Shown: positions 17,599-26,503 of the stretch, one piece after another | Position numbering within the stretch: the first letter of the stretch is position 1 | Layout: every line of letters begins with the position of its first letter | NCBI GenBank assembly: GCA_025454375.1 | Contig: JALOOO010000015.1 | Location: forward strand, 1-39,665 | DNA length: 39,665 nucleotides | From: Leptolyngbya sp. Prado105 | GTDB taxonomy: Bacteria; Cyanobacteriota; Cyanobacteriia; Leptolyngbyales; Leptolyngbyaceae | Direction of reading: 5' to 3' | The notes under the pieces: generated by a model | The model's input: only the letters and a program-made list of their open reading frames with translations | Told to the model about the DNA's origin: nothing | Databases searched by the model: none | Position numbers and translations under genes: made by a program

Positions 17599-18888
17599 GT
17601 GAAAATAGTAATGAGATTTTTACAGACTGTATTTGGTCTCTCATGGACTTTGGGATACATCGGAAATGGACTCTTGTTTGCGTATGTTGAGTGGAGTTTT
17701 CTCCGCCAAAATTTCCTGCAAATCTTCAATCCGCTTCTACATCTTCAAGTCTTAGGAGTTCTCCTCACAACTCCACTTTTCTGGATTTTCCTAGCGATGG
17801 CAGCCGTTGGATACTACATGGTAATGAGGCTCGGTCGGCAGCTTGAGCGACGAACAAAGCAGTCTGTAAAACGCATTGAAGCGATCCCATCCGTAACAAC
17901 GCAACCCTCTCAAGAGCGCAATCGATTACCGACTGCTTCGATTTACGAAACACCTGTACATGCTCCCCCAAAGACGATCGAACCAGATTACAACTCGCAA
18001 GTGGGTGAGTTAGAAATTAGGTTGCTAAATTGGGCAATTCAAAGCAATCAACAAGTGAGGTTTCACTACACAAAGCAAAATGGAGAGGAGAGCGATCGTA
18101 CAGTGACTCCAATCTGCTTGACAACAGCAAATCGAACCACGTATCTAGAAGGAGTCTGTGACCTCAGGAGAGCTAGACGAAACTTTGCAGTTCATCGAAT
18201 GCGCGATTTGCATCTGATTTCGCAAGGAACTGAGCAACGCGCAATTTGTGAAGAAATTACGTCTCCAACTCGCCTCAATTCAAGTAAATCGCTTTCTAAT
18301 GCTGTACAAGAAAAAACTGCTGAACAACGACAATTTATTCAATGTCGAATTGATGAATTGGAGTACATCACAAATTCGGTATGGAATAACGTCGAAGAAT
18401 TGAAGTCTTTGTACCACGAATTGAGTTTTCGTTCTAGCAAAAGAGCAGTCACCTTGCAAAAGCGGATTTCGATTCGGTTGGCTAAATTGCAGGAAAGTCG
18501 ATTTCCTTCGACAACTGCTAATTCTGGGTTACAGACCCTATCGAGTGAAGTGTTTAAATACGAAAACGGGGTGTTAAAACAGTACGGCTACAAAGTCGGG
18601 ATGAATGGTTTACCGGATGAGGATCGCTGGAGAATTTTGGATCAGATTTTTCTGAGTCCCCTGGCACAAAGTGATAATAACGCTTACTTGAGTGAGTGGG
18701 GTGATCCAAATAGTGCGAGGAGATTACAGAAAATGTCCAATTCGATCGCAGCTTTTGCGCGGAATGCAAAGCACCATCATGGAAATGATTATCGCAAAGC
18801 AATTCAAGATTGGGAAACTGACTTAGTATATCTGAAGAATACTTACTACAAGAACTGGTTTTCGTTTCGGTATCCGCGCACAAAGTGA
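17599..18888 (+). CDS. Membrane-anchored WYL-domain protein
   Basis: The protein has 429 aa. Two membrane helices (about 8-28 and 51-77) are followed by a linker and a WYL-like domain at about 140-208 (VRFHYTKQNGE, TPICL, TTYLEGVCDLR, FAVHRMRDL). The W-Y-L triad reads T-Y-L here. A helical region (about 240-300) follows. The C-terminal module (about 315-429) has YGYKVGMNGLPDEDRWRIL, SEWGDP, RLQKMSNSIAAFARNAK and WETDLVYLKNTYY. I have seen that module at the ends of other WYL or nuclease-type proteins but cannot name it. The start is GTG at 17599 or ATG at 17611. WYL domains usually sense ligands in transcription or defence regulators; here no DNA-binding domain is present. Confidence 0.75.
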   Translation: MKIVMRFLQTVFGLSWTLGYIGNGLLFAYVEWSFLRQNFLQIFNPLLHLQVLGVLLTTPLFWIFLAMAAVGYYMVMRLGRQLERRTKQSVKRIEAIPSVTTQPSQERNRLPTASIYETPVHAPPKTIEPDYNSQVGELEIRLLNWAIQSNQQVRFHYTKQNGEESDRTVTPICLTTANRTTYLEGVCDLRRARRNFAVHRMRDLHLISQGTEQRAICEEITSPTRLNSSKSLSNAVQEKTAEQRQFIQCRIDELEYITNSVWNNVEELKSLYHELSFRSSKRAVTLQKRISIRLAKLQESRFPSTTANSGLQTLSSEVFKYENGVLKQYGYKVGMNGLPDEDRWRILDQIFLSPLAQSDNNAYLSEWGDPNSARRLQKMSNSIAAFARNAKHHHGNDYRKAIQDWETDLVYLKNTYYKNWFSFRYPRTK

Positions 18889-18918
18889 GGATAAAACTTG
18901 AAAGCCTAAAGAAATATT

Positions 18919-19299
18919 ATGATTCGATTCTTTTTAATTTCAGGCGCAATTCTGGCGGGACTTTCGGTTGCAGGTGGAGCGTTTGCAACTCATGCTTTGA
19001 GAGCTAAACTTGACGATCGTGCGATCGCCATTTTCGAGACAGGCGCAAAATATCAGATGTATCACGCGATCGCGCTGATTCTCGTTGCGCTATTGATGGC
19101 TCGTGCTGAACTCGGAGAAACCATTCTCGCCGTTTCGGGAATTGCATTCATAAGTGGAATCGTTCTCTTCTCTGGGAGCCTTTATACATTGTCTTTATCG
19201 GGCGTGAAAATTCTAGGCGCAGTCGCACCTTTAGGCGGAGCCGCTTTTCTGATTGGGTGGGCTTGTCTGGCGATCGCAGCCTTCCAGTGGAAGCCATAA
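18919..19299 (+). CDS. DUF423 (YgdD-like) small membrane protein
   Basis: The protein has 126 aa and about four hydrophobic helices. The conserved DUF423 elements are present: GAFATHALRAKL near the N-terminus, TGAKYQMYHAIALI, FSGSLYTLSL and a final GGAAFLIGW segment. It is an inner-membrane protein of unknown function. It lies 48 bp upstream of egtC on the same strand and may be the first gene of the ergothioneine transcript, but no functional link is known to me. Confidence 0.9.
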   Translation: MIRFFLISGAILAGLSVAGGAFATHALRAKLDDRAIAIFETGAKYQMYHAIALILVALLMARAELGETILAVSGIAFISGIVLFSGSLYTLSLSGVKILGAVAPLGGAAFLIGWACLAIAAFQWKP

Positions 19300-19347
19300 T
19301 TGCAAGCTTTGTGTAAACATAGGACAGTTTGAATCGATGAGTTTCCT

Positions 19348-20118
19348 ATGTGTCGATTACTTGGCTACTTGGGGCAACCCGTTTTACTCGATCGCTTGAT
19401 CTCCCAGCCTGATCACTCCCTTGTGGTGCAGAGCTACCAGCCTAAAGAAATGACCGCAGGCTTGCTGAATGCCGATGGATTCGGAGTCGGTTGGTATCAT
19501 GCAACGCGCAAAGCAGAACCTTTTATCTATCGCAATACGCTGCCGATTTGGAATGATCTAAATTTGCAGAGCTTGAGTCGATATGTCGAATCGGGTTGTG
19601 TCTTAGCGAATGTGCGAAGTGCAACGGCAGGATTGGCAACAGATTTGAGTAACTGTCAGCCGTTTCAATATGCGTCACTGCTTGGGATTCACAATGGATT
19701 TATTGAAAATTTTCGGCAGACGATGTATCGCCCAATGCGAGATCGTTTAAGCGATCTCGCCTATCAATTTATTCAAGGCCTGACGGATTCAGAGCATATC
19801 TTTGCAACAGTGATTGATGAACTAGAAACGAGTGCAAATCTTACAGATGCACTTCATCAGACCTTGAAAGTGTTGACTGAACTGGGAGAAGCCACTCAAA
19901 CTCCCTTCTCAGCAAATTTAATCCTGAGTGATGGTGATCAGCTTGTGGCATCTCGCTATGCGCAGGGTGTAAAAACTCCGACACTGTACTATTTGCAAAA
20001 TCCGGAATCGGTGATGATTGCCTCAGAGCCGATATTTGAGGGAAGCTGGAAGGCGTTACCCGATCGCTGTTTGTTGACTGTTCATCATGACCTCAAGCTT
20101 GATATCACTCCGATCTGA
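19348..20118 (+). CDS. egtC: Ergothioneine biosynthesis glutamine amidotransferase EgtC
   Basis: The protein has 256 aa and is a class II glutamine amidotransferase. The nucleophile is Cys2 in MCRLLGYLG. The Ntn-hydrolase signature residues appear in DGFGVGWY and NVRSAT, with HNGFIENF next. In the classical pathway EgtC removes the gamma-glutamyl group from gamma-glutamyl-hercynylcysteine sulfoxide. Assignment as EgtC rather than another YafJ-like amidase rests on the immediate egtB-egtD neighbours. The 3' end overlaps egtB by 32 nt, which suggests coupling. Confidence 0.9.
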   Translation: MCRLLGYLGQPVLLDRLISQPDHSLVVQSYQPKEMTAGLLNADGFGVGWYHATRKAEPFIYRNTLPIWNDLNLQSLSRYVESGCVLANVRSATAGLATDLSNCQPFQYASLLGIHNGFIENFRQTMYRPMRDRLSDLAYQFIQGLTDSEHIFATVIDELETSANLTDALHQTLKVLTELGEATQTPFSANLILSDGDQLVASRYAQGVKTPTLYYLQNPESVMIASEPIFEGSWKALPDRCLLTVHHDLKLDITPI

Positions 20119-21175
20119 AATTCGTGACGCAATGCAGCGCTGTCGATCGCGAACTTTAGACCGAGTTCGATCGATTGACGATGACGATTTCTGCACTCAA
20201 GCCCATCCAGATTTCAGCCCCGTTGGATGGCATTTAGGACATATTGCCTACACCGAAGCGATTTGGATTTTGCAGCATTTGGCAGGCAACGCACCTCTGA
20301 TGCCGGAATATCATCAGATCTTTGCCCAAGACGGATTGCCAAAGTCGGAGCGGGTGAAATTACCTCAGATCGAGACAGTTTTAGAGTATTTGGAAATTGT
20401 GCGATCGAAAGTATTTGACTATCTCGAAATCGCGCCTGTGGAACAGCAGGAACGACTGTGGAAATGGTTGATCCAACATGAATGTCAACATGTGGAGACA
20501 ATGACGATCGTGCTGGCGTTAATCGACGCAGAGAAGTTCTCGCTTCGATCTGAGTCGCTTGATTCAGAAGAATTCAATGACATGATCTTGATCTCAGCAG
20601 GTCGATTCATTCAAGGCAGCAATGAGATCGAAGCTCAAGATAACGAACGCCCAGCACATGAAGTCGAGCTAGATGAATATTGGATCGATCGCGATCCGGT
20701 GAGGTATGGCGACTATCGATCGTTTATCGAATTCGGTGGATATCAGAATCCTGACTATTGGACTTCAGAAGGATGGGAATGGGTGAAATCTAATGCGATT
20801 ACTCAACCGCTGTATTCAGGTAAAGATCATCAACCCGTCTGCGGAGTCAGTTGGTATGAAGCAGATGCCTATGCGCGATTTGTCGGCAAACGATTGCCCA
20901 CAGAAGCCGAATGGGAGAAAGCGGCTCACGTTCAAAACATGCTAGGAGAAGTTTGGCAATGGACATCTACCTGGTTTGATAGCTATCTCAACTTTGAAAA
21001 CTATCCTTACTCAGGCTATTCGCAAAATTATTTCGATGGAAAACATCGAGTTCTCAAAGGCGGTAGTTGGGCAACTTTTCCATGGGCGATGCGAAACTCA
21101 TTCCGAAACTGGTATTATCCGCACGTTCGCGAAATTTTCTCAGGGTTCCGTTGTGTTGTGGTGAAAGGAGTCTAG
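20087..21175 (+). CDS. egtB: Ergothioneine biosynthesis iron-dependent sulfoxide synthase EgtB
   Basis: The protein has 362 aa. The N-terminal DinB-like helical domain carries the iron ligands: His49/His52 in GWHLGH, and His131 and His135 in IQHECQHVETM. The C-terminal formylglycine-generating-enzyme-type domain (about 165-361) has AGRFIQGSNE, CGVSWYEADAYARF, LPTEAEWEKAA, WQWTSTWF and GGSWATFP. EgtB joins the sulfur of (gamma-glutamyl-)cysteine to hercynine using oxygen. It is shorter than the about 430-aa mycobacterial enzyme: the segment between EWEKAA and EVWQWT is nearly absent. Overlap with egtC supports start 20087; a later Met16 is possible. Confidence 0.92.
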   Translation: MTSSLISLRSEIRDAMQRCRSRTLDRVRSIDDDDFCTQAHPDFSPVGWHLGHIAYTEAIWILQHLAGNAPLMPEYHQIFAQDGLPKSERVKLPQIETVLEYLEIVRSKVFDYLEIAPVEQQERLWKWLIQHECQHVETMTIVLALIDAEKFSLRSESLDSEEFNDMILISAGRFIQGSNEIEAQDNERPAHEVELDEYWIDRDPVRYGDYRSFIEFGGYQNPDYWTSEGWEWVKSNAITQPLYSGKDHQPVCGVSWYEADAYARFVGKRLPTEAEWEKAAHVQNMLGEVWQWTSTWFDSYLNFENYPYSGYSQNYFDGKHRVLKGGSWATFPWAMRNSFRNWYYPHVREIFSGFRCVVVKGV

Positions 21176-21180
21176 CCCGA

Positions 21181-22185
21181 ATGTCTGCGTCTCAAATTTC
21201 TAATCGTATTCATCTTACTTACTTGGTCGATCGCGCTACCCCGTCTGAAGACGAGTTACATCCTGGCAGTGATGTCGTTCGCGGACTCAGCCAGACTCCA
21301 AAGACGCTCCCTCCTCGTTATTTCTATGACGATCGCGGTTCTCTCTTGTTTGAACAAATTACTGAACTTCCTGAGTATTACTTAACCCGTACCGAAACAG
21401 AAATCCTCAAAACTTGCGCACCTGACATTGCAAAGATCACAGGCGCATGTGAATTGATCGAATTAGGCAGCGGAAATTCAACCAAAACGAGAATTTTGCT
21501 CGATGCTTATCGATCGGCAGGGCATCCTCTGGTCTATTGCCCGATCGATATCAGTGCTGGAATTCTAGAAAACAGTGCCCAAAGTCTTCTAATCGACTAT
21601 CCAAGTCTCGAAGTTTACGGGCTGGTTGGCACGTATGAATTAGCATTAGAAAAATTACCTCATGCTCAATTGCCGACTCGAATGATTGGATTTATTGGCA
21701 GTACTCTCGGTAATTTAAGCTCAGATGAATGTGACATTTTTCTCGGGCAAATTACGCAAGCTTTGGAGCCTGGAGAATATTTTCTTCTGGGAATTGATCT
21801 GCACAAATCAAGTCAGCAACTTGAATCCGCATATAATGATCGCCAGGGCGTGACCGCTAAATTTAACTTAAACATGCTGCAACATTTGAATCAGCGATTT
21901 CAAGGAGATTTCGATCTGACCCAGTTTGAGCATGTTGCCATTTATAACGAGCGCGATCGTCAGATCGAAATGCACTTGCGGAGTTTGAGCGCCCAAACCG
22001 TCCACCTCAAAGCGCTAAATTTGACCGTAGAATTTCTCTCAGGTGAAACGATTTTGAGTGAGATTTCCCGTAAATTTGACTTAGGAGAAATGAAAGAATT
22101 ACTCTATAAAAAAAATCTAGAGTCTGTGCAAAGCTGGACTGACCCGAATCAATGGTTTGCCGTTTTACTCTGCCGCCGAAGGTAA
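21181..22185 (+). CDS. egtD: L-histidine N-alpha-methyltransferase EgtD
   Basis: The protein has 334 aa. It trimethylates histidine to hercynine, the first ergothioneine step. The family features are LPPRYFYDDRGSLLFEQIT and PEYYLTRTE near the N-terminus, the SAM-binding ELGSGNSTKTRILLDA, FIGSTLGNL, and a C-terminal FLLGIDLHK. The ATG at 21181, 5 bp after the egtB stop, is chosen because the upstream extension would overlap egtB in another frame. Last gene of the cluster; egtA and egtE are not in the window. Confidence 0.95.
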   Translation: MSASQISNRIHLTYLVDRATPSEDELHPGSDVVRGLSQTPKTLPPRYFYDDRGSLLFEQITELPEYYLTRTETEILKTCAPDIAKITGACELIELGSGNSTKTRILLDAYRSAGHPLVYCPIDISAGILENSAQSLLIDYPSLEVYGLVGTYELALEKLPHAQLPTRMIGFIGSTLGNLSSDECDIFLGQITQALEPGEYFLLGIDLHKSSQQLESAYNDRQGVTAKFNLNMLQHLNQRFQGDFDLTQFEHVAIYNERDRQIEMHLRSLSAQTVHLKALNLTVEFLSGETILSEISRKFDLGEMKELLYKKNLESVQSWTDPNQWFAVLLCRRR

Positions 22186-22484
22186 ATTTAAGCTATAGAA
22201 TTTCCCCCATCTTGGGTACTCTAGTCTTCAGCAAAAAACATTCAAGCTCGTGCATCCTGATCATTAAATCTGTTAGGAGATGAAACTTTTTAGTGGGATC
22301 TGGATAAACTGATATAGACAAATTCGAGATTGTGTCCTTGAATAGGTAGAGGAATTACTGAAATAGATGGAGTATCATCTATTAGATTCATCGAAAAATC
22401 CTGGATTGAGTCACAACACGCAGAATACTGTTTAGGAGATCGCGCCGGAGTACCGCAATCCAGTATGAGAAAGGTGAAGGGGAG
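22186..22484. other. 299-bp intergenic region, no gene seen
   Basis: There is no coding frame and no strong hairpin. It must contain the end of the egt transcript and the promoter for the next gene. An AAGG..GGGGAG stretch just before the ATG at 22485 is a good ribosome-binding site. A small AGATG/CATCT inverted repeat lies near 22364-22380. Confidence 0.4.
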
Positions 22485-23096
22485 ATGAGTGAGACGACAT
22501 CATTTTTAGGAGGAGCGGCACTCGCGGGACTCGCGGCTGTCATTTTGTTGAAGGGAGGCGTGAATGCAAATTCACCCATGCTTGCCCCAACTCAACCCCT
22601 TCCCAATTATGGCTATCCGAATGTGGCACCGGGTGCGCCTGTTGGAGTAGCTCCAACTGTATCGCCTGCACCCGTGGACACGGAAAAGCAGCGAGTAGAG
22701 ACGGAGCAGTTGAAAGCCCTTCTCGAACAGCAGCGCATTCAGACAGAGCAGCTTAAAACTCAACTGCAAAGCCAGCAAGCGCTGATTGATACGATGAATG
22801 CGCAGAGTAAGTCAAACTTCAATTTACAGAAGCCTGCTGCTGCAAATAATTCGTCGATCGAGGATAATCCCGTCTTCTCAAATCTGTTGTGGATGTTGGG
22901 GGGGGTGATTCTCACCTTTGGGGGCGGAATTGCTTTAGTCGGCATGTTTGTTCTGTTTGCGAAGCAGCAGCGCCCTTCCCGCACGATCGAAGTGATTCAC
23001 GATGAATATCCGGGATATTTATCGACTCGTCGTCGTCCTCAAGCCTTACCGACTCGGCGCACGATTAAGCGAGTCGAAGCAGAAGAACTTGATTAG
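22485..23096 (+). CDS. Hypothetical two-helix membrane protein with coiled coil
   Basis: The protein has 203 aa. Hydrophobic segments lie at about 6-24 and 132-159. Between them are a proline-rich stretch (35-65) and a Gln/Glu-rich coiled coil (about 66-105, VETEQLKALLEQQRIQTEQL). The C-terminal tail is basic (STRRRPQALPTRRTIKR). Both ends are probably on the same side of the membrane. I do not recognise the family. Codon use resembles the neighbours, and a good ribosome-binding site precedes the ATG. The next gene starts about 40 bp downstream and could be co-transcribed. Confidence 0.72.
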   Translation: MSETTSFLGGAALAGLAAVILLKGGVNANSPMLAPTQPLPNYGYPNVAPGAPVGVAPTVSPAPVDTEKQRVETEQLKALLEQQRIQTEQLKTQLQSQQALIDTMNAQSKSNFNLQKPAAANNSSIEDNPVFSNLLWMLGGVILTFGGGIALVGMFVLFAKQQRPSRTIEVIHDEYPGYLSTRRRPQALPTRRTIKRVEAEELD

Positions 23097-23138
23097 TTGT
23101 TGTAAAGTGTGAATTGGCTTCTCGCAAACGCACACTTG

Positions 23139-24038
23139 ATGAATAAGACATGGCTCGAAAGCTGGTATCCGATTCAGAGGCGATTCACGCCTTATCTGTT
23201 TCTATTACCCGCTCTGATGGTGTTGGGATTAACGGTCTTTTACCCAGCATTTCAGGCGTTTTATCTCAGTTTCACCCGATACGACTTGATTACTCCGCCA
23301 GAGTGGATTGGTTGGGAGAATTTTAGGCGGTTGAGTGGCGATCGAGTATTTTGGCAGACGCTTAGAAATACGATTCTGTACTTAGTTTGTGTCGTTCCAG
23401 TTTTAGCGATCGCGCCTTTGGCTTTAGCGATTTTGGTGAATCAGAAATTGCAAGGGATTCGCTGGTTTCGTGTAGCTTACTATACGCCTGTGATCATTTC
23501 GATGGTCGTTGCGGGCATCGCGTGGAAATGGCTTTATGCAGACAATGGATTGTTGAATCAATTTTTGAGATCGCTGGGATTTTCGGGTGTGCCGTGGTTG
23601 ACTGATCCGAATTTGGCAATTTTTAGCGTCATGGCAGTCACAATCTGGAAGGGGTTGGGCTACTACATGGTGATTTATCTGGCAGGATTGCAGTCGATTC
23701 CAGCGGAACTTTATGAGGCGGGTGCGATCGATGGGTCAGATGGGCTTCGGAAGCATTGGGATATTACTGTGCCCTTGATGCAGCCTTATTTGCTACTCGT
23801 TGCTGTGATTAGTGCGATTTCAGCGACGAAGGTGTTTGAAGAGATTTTCATCATGACCAAGGGCGGACCGTTGAATAGCTCTAAGACGATTGTCTATTAC
23901 GTCTATGATCAGGCGTTTGGAGAGTTGCAGATTAGTTACGCTTGTACGATTGGACTGGTGATGTTTTTGATCATTTTAATGTTGTCGATCGTGCGGCTTG
24001 CGGTTCAGCGATTTACAGAGACAGATAATTTAACTTGA
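23139..24038 (+). CDS. Carbohydrate ABC transporter permease (MalF/UgpA type), without adjacent partners
   Basis: The protein has about 299 aa and six hydrophobic helices. It starts RFTPYLFLLPALMVLG, a typical sugar permease N-terminus, and has the ATPase-contacting EAA loop EAGAIDGSDGLRKHWDITVPLMQP. It belongs to the binding-protein-dependent transport inner-membrane family (CUT1). The substrate is unknown. The frame also allows a GTG start at 23109; neither start has a clear ribosome-binding site, and ATG 23139 gives the usual N-terminus. No second permease, binding protein or ATPase of this class is next to it. Confidence 0.88.
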   Translation: MNKTWLESWYPIQRRFTPYLFLLPALMVLGLTVFYPAFQAFYLSFTRYDLITPPEWIGWENFRRLSGDRVFWQTLRNTILYLVCVVPVLAIAPLALAILVNQKLQGIRWFRVAYYTPVIISMVVAGIAWKWLYADNGLLNQFLRSLGFSGVPWLTDPNLAIFSVMAVTIWKGLGYYMVIYLAGLQSIPAELYEAGAIDGSDGLRKHWDITVPLMQPYLLLVAVISAISATKVFEEIFIMTKGGPLNSSKTIVYYVYDQAFGELQISYACTIGLVMFLIILMLSIVRLAVQRFTETDNLT

Positions 24039-24045
24039 ATTTCGG

Positions 24046-24095
24046 TTAGGGAACGCCTGCAATTCACACCGGATTTAGGCTTGCAATATCCCTAA
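24046..24095. terminator. Inverted repeat between convergent genes, likely bidirectional terminator
   Basis: TTAGGGA (24046-24052) pairs with TCCCTAA (24089-24095). Inside, TGCAA (24058-24062) pairs with TTGCA (24081-24085). It lies 8 bp after the permease stop and about 30 bp from the stop of the convergent muramidase gene. Short A-runs follow on the plus strand and, read in reverse, give a T-run for the minus-strand transcript near 24112-24118. Confidence 0.55.
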
Positions 24096-24126
24096 AAATG
24101 TCATCAATGGCAAAAAAAGACAGCCA

Positions 24127-24816
24127 CTATTTTGATTTCAGTTCTTGGTTCAGAACTTTTTGATAAATTTTGGGGAGATTGTCGCTCATCGAATTCGTTT
24201 CAATCCCATAACCCAGACTTGTCCAGGTTGGGGAGAGCATTTTGAGAACTGTATTGACTTGACCTTTTTTCAACAGTTGGCGGAGGTCAGATCCCCAAGC
24301 TTTAGAATCGCTCAGCCAACGATAAACGACCTCATCTTGATACTGTGGCTCAAAACTGTAATTCCTCCACATGAAGATGCCAGCAGGAGCAGGATGGTAT
24401 TTTTTTGCCTTGGCTTCCCAGGTTGTGGTGATGAACTGATAGCGACCTGCGGCAGTGGTGCAGTCGCCCATATTCGGACCATTGACGATCGTAATACAGC
24501 GATCGGGATGTTCACTCAAGTTCTGCATCCGCGTGCCCCCATACAAAATGCTGTAAGGATTTTGCACATTGGATTCGCTCGCAGAAATAGTGCGCATCAA
24601 CGCTCGAATATAGGGATCGCCGCCTCGCATTACTAAGGGCGCATCGGCTCCGCGTTCTGAGCTTTGAAACAGAATCACAGCAGGATTTTTTCCTTGCATA
24701 TGACCAATCATCAGCACGATCGCTAATAAAATTAGACTGCGAACGAGCCAATTTCCAACATTCTGTTCGAGGGCATCCGGTTTCGGAGCGTCTTTCTTTG
24801 AGCCTGTTTTTGTCAT
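24127..24816 (-). CDS. Membrane-anchored lambda-endolysin-like (GH104-type) muramidase
   Basis: The protein has 229 aa from the ATG at 24816; an upstream TTG frame is less likely. A single membrane helix (about 23-40, WLVRSLILLAIVLMIG) is followed by a domain resembling the lambda R endolytic transglycosylase. It has ALMRTISASESN with a candidate catalytic Glu, LSEHPDRCI, a TTAAGRYQFITTTWEA motif, QDEVVYRWL and a final WTSLGYG. Such enzymes cleave the peptidoglycan glycan strand. The anchor places the domain in the periplasm. It lies 55 bp downstream of the ABC ATPase gene on the same strand. I see no phage genes nearby, so it looks like a chromosomal cell-wall enzyme. Confidence 0.8.
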   Translation of the reverse strand: MTKTGSKKDAPKPDALEQNVGNWLVRSLILLAIVLMIGHMQGKNPAVILFQSSERGADAPLVMRGGDPYIRALMRTISASESNVQNPYSILYGGTRMQNLSEHPDRCITIVNGPNMGDCTTAAGRYQFITTTWEAKAKKYHPAPAGIFMWRNYSFEPQYQDEVVYRWLSDSKAWGSDLRQLLKKGQVNTVLKMLSPTWTSLGYGIETNSMSDNLPKIYQKVLNQELKSK

Positions 24817-24871
24817 AGAACCCGTCACGCGCTGCAAAGCATTCTAGCTTTGATTTGATGAATTGAGCGGC

Positions 24872-26503
24872 TCAACCTGTCATTCGATTCAGAAGCGGTG
24901 CTGCACCCAGCAGGGATTGGGTATAAGGATGCTGAGGGGATTTGAATAAGGATTGAGTCTCACCAAGCTCGACGATTTTACCGCCATTCATCACGGCAAT
25001 GCGATCGCAGAAGTAGCGAGCGACCCACAAATCATGGGTGATAAAAAGATAAGTCAGACCGAATTCTTGTTTCAAATCTTGCATAAGTTGTAGTACTTGC
25101 GTTTGCACAGTGGCATCGAGCATACTCACTGGCTCATCACAGATCACGAGTTTGGGGCGAGTGATCAGGGCACGGGCAATTGCGACTCGTTGCTGCTGTC
25201 CCCCAGACAGTTCGCTGGGATAGCGATCGTAAAATTCGTTCGGGTTTAATCCAACTCGATTGAGAACAGCTTCGACGGCTTGTTTGGCGTTCTCAGGGGT
25301 TGCAATGTTGTGAATCAGTAAGGGATCTGCGATACTCTCTCCGACAGTCATCCGGGGATTTAAACAGGCGTGCGGGTCTTGGAAGATCATCTGAATTTGG
25401 CGACGCTGTTGTTGCAGTTGGTCGCGATTGAGTTGGGTGAGATTTTGACCTGAGAATTCGACTTTGCCGCTAGTAGGACGGAGCAATTGCAGAATCGTTC
25501 TCGATAAAGTACTTTTACCACAGCCTGATTCTCCGACTAAGCCTAAAGTCTCACCCGAATAGAGGTCGAGAGTAATGCCATCGACTGCGCGAATGGTGCG
25601 ATCTTCGCGATCGAACAATTTTGAGAGCAAATTTGATTCGATCGTGTAGTGCTGTTTGAGATCCGATAATTGCAAGATTGGTGCAACACTCGATCGATCA
25701 GGACTGACAATCGTTTCTGCATCTTTTTGCAAATGCAGTGCAGAATTCAACAGAGTCCGAGTATATTCATGCTGTGGATGACGGAAAACGGATTCGGTTG
25801 CTCCCATTTCGACAATCTCACCGTCATACATGACTGCAATACGATCGCAATATTCTGCCACCATTGCAAGATCATGCGAGATCAGAATTAGTGCCATGTT
25901 TCGCTCACTACAGAGACGAGTGAGTTCTTTGAGAATTTGGGCTGAAACGGTGACATCTAAGCTGGTAGTCGGCTCGTCTGCAACGATCAATTTAGGATTG
26001 AGCAGTAACGCTAATGCGATCGCGACTCGTTGCCGCATTCCGCCGCTAAATTCGTGGGGATATTGCGACCAGCGATTTTCGGGAATGCTGACGGCTTTTA
26101 AGGTGTCGATCGCTCTTTGCTTTGCGTCTTTGGTTGAGAGATTCGGTTCATGAGATTTCAAGGTTTCGAGACAATGATCACCGATCGTCATCAGGGGATC
26201 GAGTCGAGTCATCGGATCTTGAAAGATCAGCGCAATGGCTTCTCCCCGAAATTGTCGTAGCTCATTCGCAGACAGGTCTAGGACAGATTTTCCCTGAAAT
26301 TTTACCAGTCCTTTCGTCTGGGCGGAGTCTGATAAGAGCCGCATCGCTGCTCGTCCCAGGGTGGATTTGCCACAGCCAGATTCACCGACTAACCCTAAAC
26401 GTTCTCCCGGTTGCAGGACAAACGAGACATCATTGACGACAGTATTCTGTTCCGCTTGGTAGGCGACTGAGAGATTTTCGACGGAAAACAGCGGCTCGTT
26501 CAT
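24872..26503 (-). CDS. ABC transporter ATP-binding protein with two ATPase domains (oligopeptide/dipeptide type)
   Basis: The 543-aa protein is a tandem of two complete nucleotide-binding domains. NBD1 (about 5-260) has Walker [10 protein letters not shown] (40-48), signature FSGGMRQRV and Walker [13 protein letters not shown]2 (about 275-540) has a second [18 protein letters not shown] and LVICDEPVS. Each domain ends in the [16 protein letters not shown] tail typical of DppD/DppF and GsiA/YejF proteins. It energises uptake of peptides or related solutes. The permeases and binding protein are not in the window. It precedes the muramidase gene by 55 bp, so joint transcription is likely. Confidence 0.93.
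   Translation of the reverse strand: MNEPLFSVENLSVAYQAEQNTVVNDVSFVLQPGERLGLVGESGCGKSTLGRAAMRLLSDSAQTKGLVKFQGKSVLDLSANELRQFRGEAIALIFQDPMTRLDPLMTIGDHCLETLKSHEPNLSTKDAKQRAIDTLKAVSIPENRWSQYPHEFSGGMRQRVAIALALLLNPKLIVADEPTTSLDVTVSAQILKELTRLCSERNMALILISHDLAMVAEYCDRIAVMYDGEIVEMGATESVFRHPQHEYTRTLLNSALHLQKDAETIVSPDRSSVAPILQLSDLKQHYTIESNLLSKLFDREDRTIRAVDGITLDLYSGETLGLVGESGCGKSTLSRTILQLLRPTSGKVEFSGQNLTQLNRDQLQQQRRQIQMIFQDPHACLNPRMTVGESIADPLLIHNIATPENAKQAVEAVLNRVGLNPNEFYDRYPSELSGGQQQRVAIARALITRPKLVICDEPVSMLDATVQTQVLQLMQDLKQEFGLTYLFITHDLWVARYFCDRIAVMNGGKIVELGETQSLFKSPQHPYTQSLLGAAPLLNRMTG

Noticed and set aside
22186-22484. Riboswitch or small RNA upstream of the gene at 22485
   Set aside because: No conserved core or strong paired structure could be recognised by eye.
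24145-24636. 163-codon plus-strand frame opposite the muramidase gene
   Set aside because: The minus-strand frame has clear endolysin motifs and a membrane anchor; the plus frame has none.
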